64,000 nt of DNA from an uncultured Stenotrophomonas sp. GTDB taxonomy: Bacteria; Pseudomonadota; Gammaproteobacteria; Xanthomonadales; Xanthomonadaceae. The notes under the pieces are model-generated. The model did no database searches. It was given only the letters and a program-made list of their open reading frames with translations, and was not told where the DNA came from. Of this stretch, positions 8,359-17,259 are shown one piece after another. Within the stretch, counting starts at the first letter, position 1. Each line of letters begins with the position of its first letter. The DNA lies in the NCBI RefSeq assembly GCF_945952405.1, contig NZ_CAMFIA010000006.1:124001-188000 (forward strand). Direction: 5' to 3'. A program made the position numbers and the translations under genes.

Positions 8359-9330
8359 ATGAGAACCGCATCGCTAGCTCCCATCCTTGGCGCCGGCCTG
8401 CTGGCTGCCGCAGCATTTGCTCAAGCAGCCGAGACGACACTAATCAAGATTGGCGATCACGATGTTCCCGTGGTGAAGGGGGGATTGTATGACCGCTATC
8501 GATCCAACCCACCGCTGTCGGTCATTGCCGCGGAGGCGCCTGACACCGACCTCAGCTGGTTCAAGGGCATCACCAAGGAAAAAGTGAACATTGGGTTTGA
8601 GAGCTGGTCTCCCAACTTCTATTACGAGAACCGCCGCATCACTGTCATCTTCACCGCAGATCTGAACAGGCTACGTGAGCTGATGCCGCCGAAGGTCCTG
8701 GAGAAGGTCCAGCCCCTGCAAGTGTGGCCCGGACGTGGCGTGGTCGCGCTGACCGCCTATTCCTATCAGTACTGCGACAACGATAGCTATAACGAGATTG
8801 GGCTGTCCGTCGTCACCAGCAAGCCCGGCTCTACCAGCTGGGGACCGCTCTCCCTAATGGGTCAATCCTTTTCAGATGACTTCTGGGGCTATGTACTTAA
8901 ATTGCCGGTCGACACCGAACTGGCGCGTGTCCGTGGCGTTGTTGGCTACAACTTGCCCAAGTGGTTGACGCGAATCGACTACAACGAAAGCGACAAGGAC
9001 GTTGTCGTCAAGATTTTCGACAGCCAGACCCAGGCGCTGGATGTAACCCTGGAAACGCGCAAGCTCGATGTTGGCTCCAGCAAAGAGACCTTCGTGACAA
9101 ACTACTTCACGAATCTTGACCAGCAAGGAAATCTCCAGACCGGGCACACCACTGCGCGCCAGTTGGGCCAAGCCAGTACGTCCAGCCGCGATGCCGTCAA
9201 GCTCACGCTGACCGATGGCAGCCTGTCAGGCTTCATCTCGTCATTGAAGCTGGGAAAGATGCTCAAGTATGAGTACGTGCCCGACTTCCAAGCCGTCCTG
9301 TACGCACCCAAGCCTCTCGCCAAGGAGTGA
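8359..9330 (+). CDS. Exported acetoacetate decarboxylase (ADC)-like protein
   Basis: A 323-residue protein beginning MRTASLAPILGAG with a Sec signal peptide (cleavage probably after AQAA, near residue 22-24). The rest resembles the acetoacetate decarboxylase-like fold: LPPKVLE-type elements, a long beta region and GVVGYNLPKWLTRID. I do not see a confident Schiff-base lysine motif, so catalytic activity is uncertain and decarboxylase chemistry should not be assumed. The frame starts earlier at 8284, but that includes the MerR promoter. It overlaps or nearly touches the aldehyde dehydrogenase gene downstream, so the two form an operon. Confidence 0.75.
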   Translation: MRTASLAPILGAGLLAAAAFAQAAETTLIKIGDHDVPVVKGGLYDRYRSNPPLSVIAAEAPDTDLSWFKGITKEKVNIGFESWSPNFYYENRRITVIFTADLNRLRELMPPKVLEKVQPLQVWPGRGVVALTAYSYQYCDNDSYNEIGLSVVTSKPGSTSWGPLSLMGQSFSDDFWGYVLKLPVDTELARVRGVVGYNLPKWLTRIDYNESDKDVVVKIFDSQTQALDVTLETRKLDVGSSKETFVTNYFTNLDQQGNLQTGHTTARQLGQASTSSRDAVKLTLTDGSLSGFISSLKLGKMLKYEYVPDFQAVLYAPKPLAKE

Positions 9331-9362
9331 TCGCCGTGACGCTCGCTCAAGGAAGTACTGAA

Positions 9363-10775
9363 ATGGTTGACGTATTGAGTCGACAGCGCTCTGCCTTCCT
9401 GCAAGATGGTCCGCCAAGCCTTTCCTTGCGTGAGGCACGGCTTCAACGACTACGCGCTGCAGTGCTGCGACATCGTGAGGCACTGAAGGATGCAGTCAGT
9501 GCAGACTTCGGCAATCGCTCAAGGCATGAAACCGACCTGATGGAGTTGGCCTGCATCATCCAGGCCATCGACTACCTGCTCAGAAACCTTCGCCGCTTCA
9601 TGAAGCGTGAACGCCGCCACGTGCAGTTTGCCTACCGCTCTGGTCGCGCCTATGTTGAATACCAACCACTGGGAGTTGTAGGGGTAATGGCGCCGTGGAA
9701 TTACCCTCTGTCTCTTACGCTCGTGCCACTGGCCACTGCATTGGCTGCGGGCAATCGCGCCATGCTCAAGCCCTCGGAGCTCACGCCACGAGCCAGTCAG
9801 GCGCTGCACGATGTGCTCGCTGAAGCTTTCGCAGAAGATGAGGTCGCCGTGATACTAGGTGGGCCCGAAGTCGGGGCCGAGTTCAGCGCACTGCCATTTG
9901 ACTACCTCTTATTCACTGGCAGCACGCAGGTTGGGCGCAAGGTCATGCGCGCTGCCAGCGACAACCTGGTCCCCGTGACCCTGGAGTTGGGCGGAAAGAG
10001 CCCAGCAGTCATCGCGCGTGGTCACGTCAACGATCGCGCGATACGAAGCCTGGTGTTCGGGAAGCTCTCCAATGCCGGTCAGACCTGCGTGGCACCGGAC
10101 TATGCTCTGGTCCATGAAAGCGATCTGCAAACATTCATCGATCAATACACCAACACGGTCAGGCGCTTCTACCCCAACGGGCTGGACAGTTCCGATTACA
10201 CGACGATCATCAACACGCGTCACTACCAGCGCCTGAGCGGACTGATCAATGACGCGCGCAATCGGGGGGCGCAGGTACTTGAGATCGGCCAATGCCCTGA
10301 CGACGTAGCGGTACGCGAGCGCATCCTGGCACCAACGCTGGTCATCAACCCCGACGACGAGGCGTTGCTCATGCAGGAGGAGATCTTTGGGCCGGTCCTG
10401 CCTGTGCGAACCTATACCACCCTTGATGAAGCCATCGGCTATGTAAATGCTCGACCGCGGCCGCTCGCGCTCTACTACTTCGGCAACGAGGATCAAGGCT
10501 GTGCCCAAGTGCTGGCGCGCACGACTTCGGGCAATGTGGGCATTAACAACACCCTGCTGCACGTGGCACAAGACGACTTGCCCTTTGGTGGCGTCGGTGC
10601 GAGCGGCATGGGCGCCTATCATGGTGTCGAAGGCTTCCGCTCCATGAGCCAAGCCAAGGGCGTGTTTGTGCAGGGGCGTTGGAATCTGCCGGGGCTGCTA
10701 CATGCCCCCTTCGGCAAGATCGCCGAATTGGGCATCGCCTTTACCCTTGGGAAGAGCAGGGCGCCTTCTCCGTGA
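9363..10775 (+). CDS. Coniferyl-aldehyde dehydrogenase-like ALDH
   Basis: An aldehyde dehydrogenase of 470 residues from the ATG at 9363, or 482 from a GTG at 9327 that overlaps the previous stop codon (GTGA). Both starts have AAGGA-type sites. Hallmarks in order are VMAPWNYPL, FTGSTQVGRK (cofactor binding), LELGGKSPA with the catalytic Glu, and NAGQTCVAPDY with the nucleophilic Cys. The C-terminal EIFGPVLP is also present. The C-terminal extension and overall pattern fit the coniferyl aldehyde dehydrogenase (CalB) subfamily, which oxidises aromatic and long-chain aldehydes with NAD(P). It is probably controlled by MerR promoter B. Confidence 0.9.
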   Translation: MVDVLSRQRSAFLQDGPPSLSLREARLQRLRAAVLRHREALKDAVSADFGNRSRHETDLMELACIIQAIDYLLRNLRRFMKRERRHVQFAYRSGRAYVEYQPLGVVGVMAPWNYPLSLTLVPLATALAAGNRAMLKPSELTPRASQALHDVLAEAFAEDEVAVILGGPEVGAEFSALPFDYLLFTGSTQVGRKVMRAASDNLVPVTLELGGKSPAVIARGHVNDRAIRSLVFGKLSNAGQTCVAPDYALVHESDLQTFIDQYTNTVRRFYPNGLDSSDYTTIINTRHYQRLSGLINDARNRGAQVLEIGQCPDDVAVRERILAPTLVINPDDEALLMQEEIFGPVLPVRTYTTLDEAIGYVNARPRPLALYYFGNEDQGCAQVLARTTSGNVGINNTLLHVAQDDLPFGGVGASGMGAYHGVEGFRSMSQAKGVFVQGRWNLPGLLHAPFGKIAELGIAFTLGKSRAPSP

Positions 10776-10893
10776 AGTAGAAGAACTACACCTGGTATTC
10801 ACAGACGGGACTCGCAGCTGGAGGCATCGCGACCTAGCCGGACAAAAGTCCGCCAGGTGGCGTCCAGCGGTTCTGCGCCGGCCGTCGAGCATG

Positions 10894-11826
10894 CTACTGA
10901 GGGGAGAAGTCCTTTCGAATTAGCTCCAAGCCTTGGCTGTAGGTCGTGACTTGGAACTCCGGGAACCTTCGCTTGAATTTCGTGGAGTCGAAGATATTGT
11001 CCTGTTCGTAGCGCGGCAGCAGTTCCTGGATCTCCCGCACGGGTTTGGAGAAAAGTCCGGCAGCCGCCAGCATCCACCTGCTGATGACTCCGTAGGACGG
11101 CTCGCGCCCCCAAACTTGGCTGGCCATTGTGACGAAGTCTTTGTAGGTGGGGCGGTCGTCACAACACGGCAGATGCCATGTCTGGCCAAAAGCATCAGAA
11201 GTGTTACCCAGGACAGCAAGAGCGCGACTCGCATCAGGCGTCCAGATCAGGGTACGCAGGGTGTCATCGCGCACCGGTACGCGCGGCTTCTTTCCAGCTT
11301 GGAGCTTGTCGATGATCAGTGCGTTGGTAAAGCTCTGCGTCCTGCCGGGGCCATAGAACTCAGGGGCGCGACCGATCAATACAGGGATCGCACCGCGAGC
11401 CATTTCTTCCAGCACCATTGAGGCCATAGCTGCGCGCACGACGCCTTTGCGACCTACTGGCGCGAAGGGCGCGTCCTCAGTCAGCAGTCGCGCGTCCTGC
11501 GGGTACATGTACGTGTTGTCGAAGTAGGCAAAACTGGCGCCCTCCGCACGGCAGGCATCCAGTGCGTTCTTCAGCATCGTCGGGAACTGCGTCTCCCACA
11601 TTCTCGTGTCCGGCGGCAAGCCCGCCGTGAAGTAGACGATGCTGCTGCCCTTGACAGCTTTCAGCGTTTGCTCGGCGTCCAGCAAATTGGCTGGCATCAG
11701 AGCATCCGTGTCGTTCACCTTACGGGGGTTGCGGCTCACCAGCCTCAGCTCACCGGTGTAGGTGTGCCGGAGTTCCCGGGCAAGTTCGGTGGCGATCTGG
11801 CCATTGGCCCCGAGGATCGTCTGCAT
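10894..11826 (-). CDS. NAD(P)-binding epimerase/dehydratase family protein
   Basis: A 310-residue atypical short-chain dehydrogenase from the ATG at 11826. The Rossmann motif ILGANGQIATEL occupies the N terminus. The YFDNTYMYP stretch lies where the family Tyr is expected, and GRAPEFYGPG resembles NAD-dependent epimerases. Substrate unknown. It has its own MerR-type promoter (C) and stands divergent from MerR regulator 2, the classic arrangement of a MerR target. A role in reducing a reactive carbonyl or quinone is inferred from the company it keeps. Confidence 0.85.
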   Translation of the reverse strand: MQTILGANGQIATELARELRHTYTGELRLVSRNPRKVNDTDALMPANLLDAEQTLKAVKGSSIVYFTAGLPPDTRMWETQFPTMLKNALDACRAEGASFAYFDNTYMYPQDARLLTEDAPFAPVGRKGVVRAAMASMVLEEMARGAIPVLIGRAPEFYGPGRTQSFTNALIIDKLQAGKKPRVPVRDDTLRTLIWTPDASRALAVLGNTSDAFGQTWHLPCCDDRPTYKDFVTMASQVWGREPSYGVISRWMLAAAGLFSKPVREIQELLPRYEQDNIFDSTKFKRRFPEFQVTTYSQGLELIRKDFSPQ

Positions 11827-11870
11827 TGTTAAGGCTTCCTCAAAACTGCACTTGATAGCGCGACGGCACA

Positions 11871-11901
11871 AGGCTAACCTTGAAGCAATGTTTAATGTCG
11901 A
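11871..11901 (-). promoter_or_regulatory. MerR-type promoter C (minus strand)
   Basis: On the minus strand TCGACA (11896-11901), a 19-base spacer with TTAAAC and GCTTCAA arms, and TAGCCT (11871-11876). It matches promoter D closely and drives the epimerase-like gene. It sits in the gap to MerR 2. Confidence 0.68.
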
Positions 11902-11930
11902 ATACCGTTATCAATTGGTGCAGGCCTAAC

Positions 11931-12374
11931 ATGAAAATTGGAGAACTGGCCCAGCGCACGGGCTTGGCGCCATCCCGAATCCGTTTCTACGAACGCATCG
12001 GCTTGCTAACGGCAGTGGAGCGGCAGGACAACGGCTATCGGAGCTACCCCGAGGATGCGGTACTCGCACTCAGGCTCATCGCCACCGGACAGCAAGCAGG
12101 GTTTAGCCTGGATGAGCTGCGCGTACTGCTTCCGAGCGACCTCGCAAGTTGGGAGCACGGCACGTTGCTCGGAACACTACAGCGAAAGATCAAGGACATC
12201 GAGAAACTGCAGGCCCAACTCACGGAGAACAAGGCGCACTTGCTGGAACTGATTGCGCAGATCGATGCCAAACCACAGGATATGGATTGCGCAACCAACG
12301 CCCGGCACGTTCTGTCGAGGACCCAATTGGTGGACGTCGGGAAAGCGCCGGCCACGAAACGAATTCGGCGTTAG
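11931..12374 (+). CDS. MerR family regulator 2
   Basis: A 147-residue MerR activator starting MKIGELAQRTGLAPSR. It has the helix-turn-helix, the SRIRFYERIGLL and NGYRSYPED wing, then a coiled coil of about 40 residues. A Cys lies in MDCATN, at the place of the single Cys in MerR 1. It is a close paralogue of MerR 1, and the two sets of operators are nearly the same. Cross-regulation or a tandem duplication of a regulator plus target is likely. An in-frame upstream start at 11880 lies inside promoter C. Confidence 0.88.
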   Translation: MKIGELAQRTGLAPSRIRFYERIGLLTAVERQDNGYRSYPEDAVLALRLIATGQQAGFSLDELRVLLPSDLASWEHGTLLGTLQRKIKDIEKLQAQLTENKAHLLELIAQIDAKPQDMDCATNARHVLSRTQLVDVGKAPATKRIRR

Positions 12375-12643
12375 TCCGTAAGGCCTCGCTTCATCACAAG
12401 ATGCGGGCTTCTGAAGACGAAGCAGGCTGCGCAAGGGCAGGGGATGCACTGAATCCGGCGAAGCGCAACTGCCGGCCTGAGTCGAACATCCCCGCCTTAA
12501 TCCGCTGTTGCAAGCCAGCGCCATCTCCTGATTCACACTCCACGGGGTCATGAGCATCTGAAGCCCTGAGGCCTTCAGCAACGGCATGACCACATGCGTA
12601 GAAGAAGGCTAGGGGGCAGTGAGGCTTGCAACGAGCACTCCGA
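12375..12643. other. Intergenic, possible decayed gene
   Basis: No intact gene. On the minus strand between about 12480 and 12593 a frame reads MPLLKASGLQMLMTP and then WSVNQEMALAC, protein-like, but it runs on antisense through MerR 2. It may be the broken 5' end of a lost gene. Confidence 0.3.
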
Positions 12644-13666
12644 TTACTGGCTTACGAGGACAACCTTGCCGATGTGCTCTGCGCTATCGATCAACCTATG
12701 CGCATCAGCAGCTTTGTCCAGCGGGAACGTGCTGTAGACTTCAGGCTTCACACGCCCTTCGGCAATCAGCGGCCAAACATTCTGCTTCAGCTCGGAAAGG
12801 ATGCCTTGCTTGTCCTCATGGGTCCGCGAGCGCAGGGTCGAGCCAGAGTGAGTCAGCCGCTTGGCCAGCATGGGCCACAGGTTGAGTTCCTTGGCTGGAC
12901 CCTTCAGCACGCTGACCTGGAGAATCCTACCGTTCATGGCCGCCGCTTCGTAGTTTCTGGCCACATAGTCGCCGCCGATGATGTCCACAATCACATCAAC
13001 TCCAGCGCCATCTGTCGCATCCTTTACCGCGGCAACGAAGTCATCTTCGAGGTAATTCACGGCGACATCCGCTCCCAGGCGCAGGCTAGCCTCCTGATGC
13101 GCCTTCGATGCGACGGTTGTAATGATCGTAGATGCGCCCAACTGGCGGGCGAGCATGGTTGCGCTCGTTCCGATACCAGAAGCGCCGCCGTGGATCAGAA
13201 CCGATTCACCGGCCTTGAACTGCCCACGCTGGAACAGATTGAGCCACACTGTCATGAACGTCTCGGGTAGCGCAGCGGCTTCAATCATGCTTAGACCTTC
13301 TGGGATGCTGATTGTTACGCGCTCGTCAGCCACCGCGTACTGAGCATAGCCGCCACCGGTTAGCAACGCCGCAACGCGATCTCCCACTGCGTGATCTATG
13401 ACATTGGCGCCCACAGCTACCACTTCACCCGCAATCTCCAATCCTGGGATGTCGGATGCGCCGGGAGGCGGGTTGTAGAGTCCCCTGCGCTGCAGGATGT
13501 CAGGGCCATTCACACCAGCAGCTTCCACCCTGATGAGGACTTCATTTGCCTTCGGCGAAGGGATAGGGCGGGTTGTCGGGCTCAGTACTTCGGGGCCGCC
13601 AGGTTGAGTGATCTCAATAGCGACCATCTCAATGGAATGATCGCGGCCTTGAATCGGGGTGTTCAT
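12644..13666 (-). CDS. NAD(P)H:quinone oxidoreductase, PIG3 family (zinc-free MDR)
   Basis: A 340-residue medium-chain dehydrogenase/reductase. The N-terminal GroES-like part has the VEAAGVNGPDILQRRG signature. The cofactor motif is HGGASGIGTSA (about residues 158-168). No structural zinc Cys cluster is seen. The family (TIGR02824, human PIG3 relatives) reduces quinones with NADPH. Its promoter (D) carries the same operator as the other MerR targets, so it belongs to the same electrophile/quinone stress response. Confidence 0.9.
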   Translation of the reverse strand: MNTPIQGRDHSIEMVAIEITQPGGPEVLSPTTRPIPSPKANEVLIRVEAAGVNGPDILQRRGLYNPPPGASDIPGLEIAGEVVAVGANVIDHAVGDRVAALLTGGGYAQYAVADERVTISIPEGLSMIEAAALPETFMTVWLNLFQRGQFKAGESVLIHGGASGIGTSATMLARQLGASTIITTVASKAHQEASLRLGADVAVNYLEDDFVAAVKDATDGAGVDVIVDIIGGDYVARNYEAAAMNGRILQVSVLKGPAKELNLWPMLAKRLTHSGSTLRSRTHEDKQGILSELKQNVWPLIAEGRVKPEVYSTFPLDKAADAHRLIDSAEHIGKVVLVSQ

Positions 13667-13761
13667 CGCATGCTCCTTAGAGTGGCGTGCTGTCTGGCGG
13701 ATATCCGCTCAGCAGGTCTGCGCGTTAGGACTCGGATGCGGCAGATCCGAGCGTTAAGGCA

Positions 13762-13792
13762 ACTCTAAGATTGAAGCTTTGTTTAAGGTCAA
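13762..13792 (-). promoter_or_regulatory. MerR-type promoter D (minus strand)
   Basis: On the minus strand TTGACC (13787-13792), a 19-base spacer containing TTAAACAAAGCTTCAA, and TAGAGT (13762-13767). It faces the quinone oxidoreductase gene. It shares most spacer positions with promoter C, and its -35 box with promoters A and B. Confidence 0.75.
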
Positions 13793-14380
13793 TAGCCTGC
13801 TGTGCGGAGCGTTCAGCTAAGGTCGTGCTGACTGCCCTGACATGGCATCGCCCCTTTGGGGCCGATGGATGTCTACCGGGCTAGGGTTGCTGTCTGCTTC
13901 TAACCGATAGCGGACATCGCTGGGATAGACGACTAGCGCGCGATATCGCGGTAAGCGACGCACCCGGCTTTAACTGGGGCGATCCTCGCCCAGGACCTCC
14001 CTGGCAGGCGTGTGGAGACAGGGCAGGGGAAGTCCCCACTGCAATCTTTTGCATTGCTGAGGCAAGGCAATCGCCTTCAGGGCATGCCCCTGAAAGATGC
14101 AGGGCTGGCTCCTTGATGGGCAACCCATTGTTCGCCGCCTCCCTGTCGCAGCGCTGGCGCTGTTGCTCTCCAGACCAATGTGCTGCAGGCCCTTCCAGTC
14201 GGCACTATTTTGTTGCGGAGATCTGCACCATTGGTCGCCTTCGCTGAAGCACCTATGGTGACACATGGGCTTGGTGGAGCTGGATGCTAGTGCGAACGAT
14301 TTGCATTTGGTATTATTTAACGCGAAATTAACGCCGCCGCAGCTGCCGCCTAGGGCGCACTTCCTACCGTAGGCCTCCAA
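13793..14380. other. Intergenic upstream of the TonB receptor
   Basis: About 590 bases without a convincing gene. The last 90 bases before the receptor are AT-rich (TTGGTATTATTTAACGCG near 14309) and probably contain the promoter. A Fur-like site is expected there, but the match is too weak to assert. Confidence 0.4.
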
Positions 14381-16609
14381 ATGAACAAGATCGCCACTAC
14401 ATCCCGCGCCCCGATGCGCTCACTGTTGTCCGTGTCCGTTGTCCTGTTGCTAGCCATCCCGCTGGCCGGCCATGCGGAAACGCTACCCCCGGCAGCACCC
14501 GATGGCAGCGCCACGACGCTGGATGCGGTGCGCGTCAACGCCTATCGCACGACCACCCACACCTCCGGCGCTACGAAGACCGACACTCCGGTTGCGGAGA
14601 TGGCCAAGTCGGTCTCGGTCATTGCCCGCGAGGAGCTCGATGCCCGCGGTGTGCAGAACCTCAACGAGGCGATGCGCTACGTGGCCGGCGTGGTTCTGGA
14701 GAGCGGCGGCATCGACAATCGCGTCGATGACTTCCGCATCCGCGGCTTCGATGCCGGCAGCTGGAGCAACAACGTCACCGTCGACGGCATGCGTGCGCCG
14801 CAGGGTGGCCAGTGGAACCGGACCATGGTGGACAGCTGGAACCTGGACCGTGTCGAGGTGCTGAAGGGGCCGTCGGCCGTGATGTATGGTCAGGTGGCTC
14901 CGGGCGGCATGGTCAATCAGGTCAGCAAGACACCAACACCTGATCAGCAGCAGGTGCTGCAGCTGGGTCTGGATGGGAACGGCCAGTACAGCAGCGCATT
15001 CGACCTGGGGATGGCATCGGATGACAAGCGCCACCTTGGGCGCTTGGTTGGCCTGTATCGCGACGGTGACACACAGATCAAGCACACCCAGCAGCAGCAT
15101 TGGTTCCTGGCCCCCAGCTACACCTTCCAGATAGCCGAGCGCACGCGACTGACGGTGCTTGGCCTCTATCAGCGCGATGACGGCGGCTCGACCTACCAGT
15201 TCCTGCCGATGGACGGAACGCTCAAGGCCACCCCCTATGGGCGCATGAAGAACACGACCTTCATTGGCGAACCGAACTGGAACACCTACGACCGAACCAT
15301 CTGGACGGCTGGCTGGCTGTTTGAGCATGCCTTCAACGAGAACTGGACCCTGAGCCAGGGCGCTCGCCGCACCAACGTGGAATCGACCTTCCGCACCGTG
15401 GTGACCAATGGCGGCCTGAACCCGGACGGACGCACCCAGAAGCGGCGCGCCACGTGGGGCGAGGGAGACTCTCAGGGCGACACCATCGACACCCGCGTTA
15501 CCGGCAAGTTCCAGACCGGCTCGGCCGAGCACACCCTGCTGGTGGGCGTGGACTGGCAGAAGGCCGATTGGGATGCGGCGCGCGGTGCCATGCGTGATCC
15601 GGCGCCGATCGACATCTTCAATCCGGTCTACACCGGCTATGTTCCGGTGACCAACAGCATCAGCTACTCGGGGGGCGTCAACCGCCAGACGGGTGCCTAC
15701 CTGCAGGATCAGATCGCGCTGGACAAGTGGCGCTTCACCGTGGGTGGTCGTTACGACTGGACCAAGGACGACACCTGGACGCAGTCGTACACCGTGGCTA
15801 CGGATCGCTACGGCGCACGCGCGCCGAGCCGCATCAAGAACGAAGCCTTCAGCGGCAACGCTGGCATCCTGTTCGTGGCTGACAACGGCCTGACGCCATA
15901 CCTGAGCTATGCCGAGTCGTTCCAGCCCGCAGGCAGCACGGCTACCCAATCGTTCGACCGGACACCCTTCGATCCGATCACCGGCAAGCAGTGGGAAGTG
16001 GGCGTGAAGTATCAGCCGTCTGGATTCGATGGCCTGATCACGCTTTCAGCCTACGATCTGCGCCAGCAGAACATCCTGACCAACGATCCGGATCCCAGCC
16101 ACAACACCTGCGGCACGACCGGCTCCAGCCAGTGCCAAGTCCAGGATGGCGAAGGCCGCGTACGTGGCGTAGAGCTGGAAGGCCGCATCACCCCACTCGA
16201 TGGCTTCAGCGTGATCGGCGCCGCATCGTGGATGGACTCGGAAGTCACCAAGAGCAACAACGGCTATCAAGGCAAGCAGCTGGCGATGGTTCCGGACTGG
16301 ACCGCTGCGCTGTGGGGTGACTACACCTTCCAGGGCGGGGCACTCGCAGGCCTGAGCCTTGCCGCAGGCGTCCGCTACAACGGTGAAAGCTACGGTGACA
16401 GCGCCAACGTCTACCTGATTCCGTCCTACACGATGTGGGATGCAGCTATCCGTTATGACGTCGGTGCGATCGGGAGTGTGGGCACGCAGTTCGCACTGAA
16501 CGTCAGCAACCTGACCGACAAGCGATTCGTGACCACGTGCAGCGGTGTCTCCTCGTGCTTCTTCGGCACGGGACGCACCGTCACGGCCACCGCCCGGTTC
16601 ACCTGGTAA
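14381..16609 (+). CDS. TonB-dependent siderophore receptor (FhuA/ferrichrome type)
   Basis: A 742-residue outer-membrane receptor. A signal peptide ends at GHAE. A TonB box-like TLDAVRVNA is followed by a plug domain (PVAEMAKSVSVIAREEL to PGGMVNQVSKTP), then a 22-strand barrel ending in a C-terminal aromatic residue (ARFTW). There is no N-terminal STN signalling domain, unlike the receptor at 47.8 kb. The pattern is that of hydroxamate or catecholate siderophore uptake; the ligand cannot be read from sequence. It leads a likely iron-uptake operon with two small membrane proteins and a PepSY protein. Confidence 0.9.
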   Translation: MNKIATTSRAPMRSLLSVSVVLLLAIPLAGHAETLPPAAPDGSATTLDAVRVNAYRTTTHTSGATKTDTPVAEMAKSVSVIAREELDARGVQNLNEAMRYVAGVVLESGGIDNRVDDFRIRGFDAGSWSNNVTVDGMRAPQGGQWNRTMVDSWNLDRVEVLKGPSAVMYGQVAPGGMVNQVSKTPTPDQQQVLQLGLDGNGQYSSAFDLGMASDDKRHLGRLVGLYRDGDTQIKHTQQQHWFLAPSYTFQIAERTRLTVLGLYQRDDGGSTYQFLPMDGTLKATPYGRMKNTTFIGEPNWNTYDRTIWTAGWLFEHAFNENWTLSQGARRTNVESTFRTVVTNGGLNPDGRTQKRRATWGEGDSQGDTIDTRVTGKFQTGSAEHTLLVGVDWQKADWDAARGAMRDPAPIDIFNPVYTGYVPVTNSISYSGGVNRQTGAYLQDQIALDKWRFTVGGRYDWTKDDTWTQSYTVATDRYGARAPSRIKNEAFSGNAGILFVADNGLTPYLSYAESFQPAGSTATQSFDRTPFDPITGKQWEVGVKYQPSGFDGLITLSAYDLRQQNILTNDPDPSHNTCGTTGSSQCQVQDGEGRVRGVELEGRITPLDGFSVIGAASWMDSEVTKSNNGYQGKQLAMVPDWTAALWGDYTFQGGALAGLSLAAGVRYNGESYGDSANVYLIPSYTMWDAAIRYDVGAIGSVGTQFALNVSNLTDKRFVTTCSGVSSCFFGTGRTVTATARFTW

Positions 16610-16618
16610 CCCTTTCCG

Positions 16619-16647
16619 CCCCGTGACCGGCCAGCCAGGTCACGGGG
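16619..16647 (+). terminator. Hairpin after receptor gene
   Basis: A perfect 10-bp stem, CCCCGTGACC (16619-16628) and GGTCACGGGG (16638-16647), with a 9-base loop, followed by CTTTCCC. It lies 10 bases past the receptor stop and may be a partial terminator or processing site that lowers expression of the downstream small genes. Confidence 0.65.
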
Positions 16648-16668
16648 CTTTCCCATGAGACTTCCAGA

Positions 16669-16962
16669 ATGTCAGTCGTGATGGCGGTACTGGCCTCAGC
16701 CACGGGTGTGCTTGGGGCATGGCTGTTCTATCTGGCGTCGCCGAAACAGCAGTGGCGGCGCGCCGGACCTTGGCCTGTCCGTGGAAAATGGATTCCCGGC
16801 AGCACCTTGTCGCTGGTCTCGCTGGCGTTGTTCCTGTCCTTGATGGGCAGTGGCGCCGCCTTCTTCACCTGGCTGACGATCCTGATGCTGGTCTGGTCGG
16901 CCGCGCCCTTCCTGGGTGTCTGGCGCGCACGACAGCGTGGAGGTGCCCATGGCCAGCCCTGA
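16669..16962 (+). CDS. Small membrane protein of iron-uptake operon
   Basis: A 97-residue protein with two or three hydrophobic segments (about residues 6-24, 47-63 and 66-84) and a charged loop QWRRAGPWPVRGKW between them. I do not recognise the family with certainty. Its place between a TonB siderophore receptor and a PepSY membrane protein matches the small DUF-type membrane proteins commonly found in such operons. It overlaps the next gene by 14 bases, indicating coupled translation. Confidence 0.75.
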   Translation: MSVVMAVLASATGVLGAWLFYLASPKQQWRRAGPWPVRGKWIPGSTLSLVSLALFLSLMGSGAAFFTWLTILMLVWSAAPFLGVWRARQRGGAHGQP

Positions 16963-17248
16963 CAAGCTGCAGAGCCGGCACTGGTTCGGAAAGACCTGCG
17001 CCGGCGTGTTCCTGGGCTTCGGGCTCTCCCTGGCCTTGTCCGGCCTGTTCGCGTGGTTCGGGCCCGGCGGCATCGATGGCGGCGGTGGCAAGGCCCAGTT
17101 CAACATGTGGCTGGTCGCGCTGCTGTGGGCCCCGATCCTGTCATTTGTTTTCCTTTTTCGTAGCAGCGCAAGCGCTTGGCTATGGCTCGGTGCTGCCAAC
17201 GTGGTTGCCTTTGGCGCGCTCTGGCTGGCACGCAGCCATCTGGGCTGA
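16949..17248 (+). CDS. Small membrane protein of iron-uptake operon (second)
   Basis: A 99-residue protein from the ATG at 16949 (MASPDKLQSRHWFGK). Three hydrophobic helices are visible: CAGVFLGFGLSLALSG, MWLVALLWAPILSFVF and a C-terminal one. It starts within the 3' end of the previous gene and ends 11 bases before the PepSY gene. The function is unknown. The composition and position suggest an inner-membrane accessory of siderophore reduction or transport. Confidence 0.75.
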   Translation: MASPDKLQSRHWFGKTCAGVFLGFGLSLALSGLFAWFGPGGIDGGGGKAQFNMWLVALLWAPILSFVFLFRSSASAWLWLGAANVVAFGALWLARSHLG

Positions 17249-17259
17249 CTGGACCTCAC

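Noticed and set aside
14298..14330. Possible Fur box upstream of the TonB receptor
   Set aside because: Only a weak AT-rich match; expected from function but not supported by sequence.
14483..15949. 488-residue minus-strand frame over the TonB receptor
   Set aside because: Antisense to a full-length receptor with signal peptide, plug and barrel; its composition is non-protein-like.
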